Assembly: GCA_905211485.1 (NCBI GenBank)
Contig: CAJMAW010000062.1
Location: 1 to 17,449 of the forward strand
Length of the DNA stretch: 17,449 bases
From: an uncultured Lentisphaeria bacterium
Lineage (GTDB): Bacteria; Verrucomicrobiota; Lentisphaeria; Victivallales; UBA1829
Direction of reading: 5' to 3'
The notes below the pieces were generated by a model, which ran no database searches, was not told the DNA's origin, and worked only from the letters and a program-made list of their open reading frames with translations. This document shows, in pieces, positions 14,281 to 17,449 of the stretch; the stretch's first letter is position 1; each line of letters opens with the position of its first letter. The position numbers and the translations under genes were made by a program.

Positions 14281-14787
14281 ATACAGTCTCTATGCTCCTC
14301 TCTGGATCTTATTGAAAACATTTTACAGTTCCGCCATGTCACAATGCCCCGGATGATCACAACGCATCCGGGAATTGGAATCCCTGCTGCCAATGACATT
14401 CCTATTCCCTCCGGAAATCTCAAAATCAAAGATCTCCCGATTTTCCCGCAAACAAGTTCAGCAAGGGGCGTCTTGGAAACGCCAGAATCACTCCATGCGA
14501 AAAAAATTCCATCGGGAAAACAAGCACTCCTGCCCTCCCCCGTCATTCCGGGTATTCACAGCAAGACCCGGAATCATCTGTCATGATCTCCATTTGCGGC
14601 AGAATCGCCTGTTCCCGTTCATTCATGATTCAAAATCCGGCAGCATCCGGAATCCGCAGGAGGAGAGATCCTCATAAGAGCAGAAATCATGTCTTCCGAG
14701 CTTGAAAAAACCTTCCCCGGACCAGAGGAACGCCGCTATCCCGTTCCCTGTTCTTTTTTCCCGATACGAAAAAAAGCTCCATTTTTT
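14281..14787. other. 507-bp region without a recognisable gene
   Basis: This gap lies between two minus-strand genes of the glycan locus. A minus-strand 89-codon open frame (14546 to 14277) overlaps the pyruvyl transferase start by four bases as ATGA, but it has no ribosome binding site and matches nothing I know. Shorter frames on both strands look random. I could not pick a clear promoter for the pyruvyl transferase. It may hold a long leader, or be the remains of a lost gene. Confidence 0.5.
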
Positions 14788-14790
14788 TTA
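14769..14790 (-). terminator. Possible A/T-stem terminator at end of GT4 gene
   Basis: A run of seven A (14769-14775) faces a run of eight T (14782-14789) across GCTCCA. On the minus strand this forms an A-U hairpin ending in seven U, partly overlapping the GT4 stop codon at 14788-14790. The stem lacks GC pairs, so termination strength is doubtful. Confidence 0.3.
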
Positions 14791-15903
14791 AATTTCAGAG
14801 TCTGCGTCGGATGACATCAGCTTCAGATAGCGTTGCGCACATCGCCGCATGGAATACGGCGTAAAGGATTCCCGCGCAGCTTCACCCAGGCGCGTTCGCT
14901 CGGCTGCGGACAATGCCAGCGCCCGCTTGAGCGTCTTCCGGATCGCATCTTCCGATGTATCCTCCGAGACCAGACCGTTGATCCCGTCACGCAGCAGATT
15001 CTTCATTCCTCCGACAGGCGTCACGCATGGCGGTATTCCCAATGCAAAGGACTCCAGAAGCGTAATCGGCAGTCCTTCTATTTCCGAAAACAGCGCCAGA
15101 AAATCCGCCTGCGCCAGATAGGCCAGAGGATTTGAACGAAGCCCCGCTATGTGAAGACGCGGACAATTCAATGACAGAATGGCCGAACGGATCGTTTCAT
15201 TCTCATCGTTTCCCATGAACACCAGATCGAAGTCCGCGCCCTCCGCCGCCAGAGCCGCCGCCGCGCGCGCCTGAGCAATCTGGTTTTTCTGAGGGCTGAA
15301 GCGCGCAATGTTCAGAAACAGACGCGACTCAGCCGTGCTCCGCCAGGAACGGACTTCTTCCGCCGCTGCGGATAATTCCTCCTGTGCCGGCATTCCGGCA
15401 CCGCAGCCGTTCTCAATGATCGGAGCATGGAAACCGTACGCCGAAACAAAACTGCGTTCCGATTCCACGGAAATTGCAACTGGACGCACACCTGAGTGAA
15501 ACAGGATCTTTTTCAGCCAGAGGCGATTCCCCGCATCCACAAACGCATCGTTGTGAACGGTATAGAAGTATCTGGCATGGGGCCAATGAGCGAATTCGGC
15601 CAGTGCCGCCAGCTGGATCCCGCCCAGATGAGTATGGACCACATCCGGACGCTCTCGACGGATGACGTTCCAGACCCGAGGCATTGCCAGAATCGCACCG
15701 GTCATGGTTTCCGGAGTCTCCAGACAGATCAGCTTCACGGCAGGATCCAGCTGCCGTGCCAGAAAATCTCCCGGCAGGATCCGGTTGACGCACAGCAAGC
15801 TCACTTCATGCTCTCCTGTCCGGGCGATCCCGCTTGCCAGATCTACCACAAAACGCTCGGCTCCGCCGCAATGCAGACGCGGCACGATTTCCAGAATTTT
15901 CAT
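14788..15903 (-). CDS. GT4-family glycosyltransferase
   Basis: This 371-residue retaining GT-B glycosyltransferase transfers a sugar from a nucleotide donor to a glycan-lipid acceptor in the cytosol. The N-terminal Rossmann domain has LHCGGAERFVVDLA (10-23) and DVVHTHLGG (87-95). The C-terminal donor domain has NIARFSPQKNQ (198-208), LVFMGNDEN and the E-x7-E motif SEIEGLPITLLESFALG with E276 and E284, the donor-sugar-binding glutamates. The ATG at 15903 overlaps the upstream stop as ATGA, and AAAGGAGA lies nine bases away. A longer open frame back to 16233 is ignored because it runs through the upstream gene. It is the last gene of the GT2-GT4-GT4 operon. Donor and linkage cannot be predicted. 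Confidence 0.92.
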   Translation of the reverse strand: MKILEIVPRLHCGGAERFVVDLASGIARTGEHEVSLLCVNRILPGDFLARQLDPAVKLICLETPETMTGAILAMPRVWNVIRRERPDVVHTHLGGIQLAALAEFAHWPHARYFYTVHNDAFVDAGNRLWLKKILFHSGVRPVAISVESERSFVSAYGFHAPIIENGCGAGMPAQEELSAAAEEVRSWRSTAESRLFLNIARFSPQKNQIAQARAAAALAAEGADFDLVFMGNDENETIRSAILSLNCPRLHIAGLRSNPLAYLAQADFLALFSEIEGLPITLLESFALGIPPCVTPVGGMKNLLRDGINGLVSEDTSEDAIRKTLKRALALSAAERTRLGEAARESFTPYSMRRCAQRYLKLMSSDADSEI

Positions 15904-17051
15904 TTCTGAAGCATCTCCTTTCCGCTCAGATCCCGTAACAAAGTGCGCCATGCTTCGTGAAATGCCGTCTGCGAAAACTTTTCCCGTTCTGCCAAAGCTC
16001 CTGCGCAATAAGCCGAATAATTCCGGGCGATTTCTTCCAGAGCAGCCGCAAAGCCTTCCGGCGTGAAATCCTCCAGCAGACAGCCGTTTTTCCCGTTGAC
16101 GACCAGATCCGCCGCCGCGGGAAAGGAATGAAGTGCAAGTATCGGTTTCCCGTACGCAGTCGCTTCGATCCCGGCAATCGGGTATCCTTCGGAATCCGAA
16201 GTGAAAATCACGATTCCGGCCCGCCGGAGCCATGCAGAAGGGTCTTTCACATAGCCGTGAAAACTGACGTTTGTCAATCCTGCGGCGGCACGCTTCAATC
16301 TTGCCTCTTCAGGACCGTCTCCGCAGAGATGGAAGTGAAACTGCGGCGCGGCGGCCGCCAGCTGCAGAATCCTGTCCACACGTTTCTCCGCTGACAGCCG
16401 CCCCAGGAAAAGCACTTCCCGAGGATCGCCGGATTCCAGCGTCTCCGTTTCGGGAAGACGGGTCTGATGACGAATCACGCGGACCAGTTTCCCATCCAGA
16501 GACAGATAACGTGCCAATCCTGCTTCCTCATGCGGAGAAAGTGTCACCAATGCGTCGACATAACGCTTGAACAGCTCAATCTTCTGTCTCCTGAGCCATC
16601 CCCCGAAATCATAGCGCCAGCGGTAAAGCTGTCCGGGAGAACTGTGCTGGACGAAAATCACCTGATTCTTCTTCAAGACATCCCGGGGCACAAAGAGATG
16701 CGCGGAATGAAACGAATTGATCAGCAGCACGTCTCCTCCCGGCAGGATTTCACGCATCCTTCGGCGAATCTGAGGAATGTCAAGCACCAGAGACGCCAGA
16801 CGCAGCGGACCGCAGGAAAGATAGCGCCGCGGACCGCCCCGAAGGAGCCGGACGATCCCGCGCCGTTTCTCCGCCTCGTTCAGCCGGACAATCCGGGCTC
16901 CGCAGGCTTTCAGTCCGGAAAGCGCACCGGAATATGCCAGCAGTTCCACCTGCATTCTGTCCCTTTCCCCCAGCATTTCGGCAAGATCCCGGGAAAACTG
17001 CTGCATTCCGCCGTAACAGGTCGGGTCATCAAGCAAAATGGCCAGTTTCAT
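15900..17051 (-). CDS. GT4-family glycosyltransferase
   Basis: This 383-residue GT-B enzyme begins MKLAILLDDPTCYGGMQQFS, with the glycine-rich loop of the acceptor domain (14-15). The donor domain has VLFLGRLSAEKRVD (213-226), FHLCGDGPEEARLK (240-253) and FTSDSEGYPIAGIEATAYGKP (283-303), with the E288-x7-E296 pair that binds the nucleotide sugar. It lacks a signal peptide and has no clear membrane span, as expected for a cytosolic or membrane-associated transferase. Its start overlaps the end of the upstream GT2 gene by 23 bp and has only an A-rich, weak ribosome binding site, so it may depend on translational coupling. It overlaps the downstream GT4 by four bases. It shares architecture, but little sequence, with that GT4, so the two probably add different sugars. 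Confidence 0.92.
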   Translation of the reverse strand: MKLAILLDDPTCYGGMQQFSRDLAEMLGERDRMQVELLAYSGALSGLKACGARIVRLNEAEKRRGIVRLLRGGPRRYLSCGPLRLASLVLDIPQIRRRMREILPGGDVLLINSFHSAHLFVPRDVLKKNQVIFVQHSSPGQLYRWRYDFGGWLRRQKIELFKRYVDALVTLSPHEEAGLARYLSLDGKLVRVIRHQTRLPETETLESGDPREVLFLGRLSAEKRVDRILQLAAAAPQFHFHLCGDGPEEARLKRAAAGLTNVSFHGYVKDPSAWLRRAGIVIFTSDSEGYPIAGIEATAYGKPILALHSFPAAADLVVNGKNGCLLEDFTPEGFAAALEEIARNYSAYCAGALAEREKFSQTAFHEAWRTLLRDLSGKEMLQK

Positions 17052-17449
17052 CTTTGTTTTCTTTCTGCCGACGAACGGTCAATTTCATAAAAAGTTCCAT
17101 CACCCAGCGATCCGGCAGCAGCAACAGCAGCTGCCCTGCCGCATAATGAATGCAAACTGACAGGGAGAAAAATTCTTTCCGAAACAAATACCGGCGCTGC
17201 AGACGCAATGTGGATCGCAGCGTCGGTTTGAGGGAACGCTGTTTTATCTGCCCCGTACTGATCCGGTATTGAAGAAGAACCCGGGGAATATTCGCAAAAT
17301 GATATCCCGCCGCGGCTGCCCGTAACCACAAATCATAGTCTTCCGCACCGGGAATTTCCCGATATCCCTCCATAGTCAGATACAATCCCGGACGAAGCAA
17401 CAGCGCCGGATGCGGCAGCGGATTGCCGAGCAGCAGCGCCCTGTGTACT
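17029..17449 (-). CDS. GT2-family glycosyltransferase, C-terminal part (partial)
   Basis: The frame is open to the window edge, so only about 139 C-terminal residues are seen. Near the start lie GNPLPHPALLLRPGLY and then YREIPGAEDYDLWLRAAAAG. The latter is the conserved acceptor-side block of GT2 transferases (E/D-D-x-D-L-W-x-R), with the catalytic-base aspartate in EDYDLW. The C-terminus has the hydrophobic segment FFSLSVCIHYAAGQLLLLLP and a basic tail. A TTG at 17400 is in frame but is not a real start, because conserved sequence continues upstream. It overlaps the next GT4 gene by 23 bp, which ties the three transferases into one operon. Confidence 0.88.
   Translation of the reverse strand, partial: VHRALLLGNPLPHPALLLRPGLYLTMEGYREIPGAEDYDLWLRAAAAGYHFANIPRVLLQYRISTGQIKQRSLKPTLRSTLRLQRRYLFRKEFFSLSVCIHYAAGQLLLLLPDRWVMELFMKLTVRRQKENKDETGHFA

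Noticed and set aside
14688..14816. Small plus-strand open frame (about 42 codons) starting at ATG 14688
   Set aside because: The purine-rich GGAGGAGAGA is more than 20 bases away, and the frame runs into the antisense of the GT4 gene with low-complexity Phe/Lys content.
15904..16233. 110-residue N-terminal extension of the second GT4 gene
   Set aside because: It reads through the upstream GT4 gene in another frame; the ATG at 15903 has a strong ribosome binding site and begins with the family motif.
1..17449. Insertion sequences, prophage, tRNA or rRNA genes
   Set aside because: I found no transposase, integrase, phage gene, cloverleaf or rRNA-like stretch on either strand.

Overview
The window is bacterial chromosome with ordinary bacterial gene spacing, SD-type ribosome binding sites, sigma70-like promoters and ATGA-coupled genes. 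It combines housekeeping genes (topA, argD-argF, an Mrp/NBP35-type ATPase) with lipoproteins, a glycoside hydrolase and a glycan-assembly locus. Two lipoproteins with signal peptides and an LPS/EPS-like gene set suggest a cell with an outer membrane or at least a complex envelope. The mix (argD-argF pair, GNAT_C-type acyltransferase, Cys-rich Mrp, GH16) would suit a PVC-group bacterium such as Lentisphaerota/Victivallales, but this is a weak guess. Nothing in the window (no rRNA, no complete marker) fixes the taxon.

Layout, left to right. The first 40 bases on the minus strand are the 5' end of topA. A divergent spacer follows, with a 17-bp palindrome, a series of near-phased A-tracts and a good promoter, and then the plus-strand arginine operon argD-argF. 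From about 2.9 to 6.4 kb there is a minus-strand block, in transcription order: an acyltransferase-like protein (NAT_N/GNAT_C type), an ATGA-coupled GH16 beta-glucanase, a strong terminator, and a PHP-domain metallohydrolase. Next is a small minus-strand coiled-coil lipoprotein with its own promoter and a 14-bp terminator hairpin. On the plus strand come mrp and a 514-residue lipoprotein with a beta-propeller-like domain.

After a 469-bp non-coding stretch holding three tandem 10-bp repeats and a clear intrinsic terminator, the glycan locus begins. It has two arms. The plus arm is a GT-C integral membrane glycosyltransferase (10.5-12.1 kb) followed by a GT2 polyprenyl-phosphate-sugar synthase-like enzyme with two C-terminal membrane segments. 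The minus arm, in transcription order, is GT2 (cut by the window end), GT4, GT4 (tightly overlapping), a 507-bp gap, then a polysaccharide pyruvyl transferase family protein. The arms converge at about 13.0-13.2 kb.

The most notable observation is an uninterrupted run of 11 G inside the GT-C gene (11019-11029). A change of one G either way brings a stop codon within 11-33 codons. A phase-variable glycosyltransferase paired with a lipid-linked sugar donor synthase resembles the logic of gtr (O-antigen modification) operons, and predicts on/off switching of a surface glycan decoration. The second is the unusual acyltransferase-GH16-PHP block, whose joint role I cannot name.
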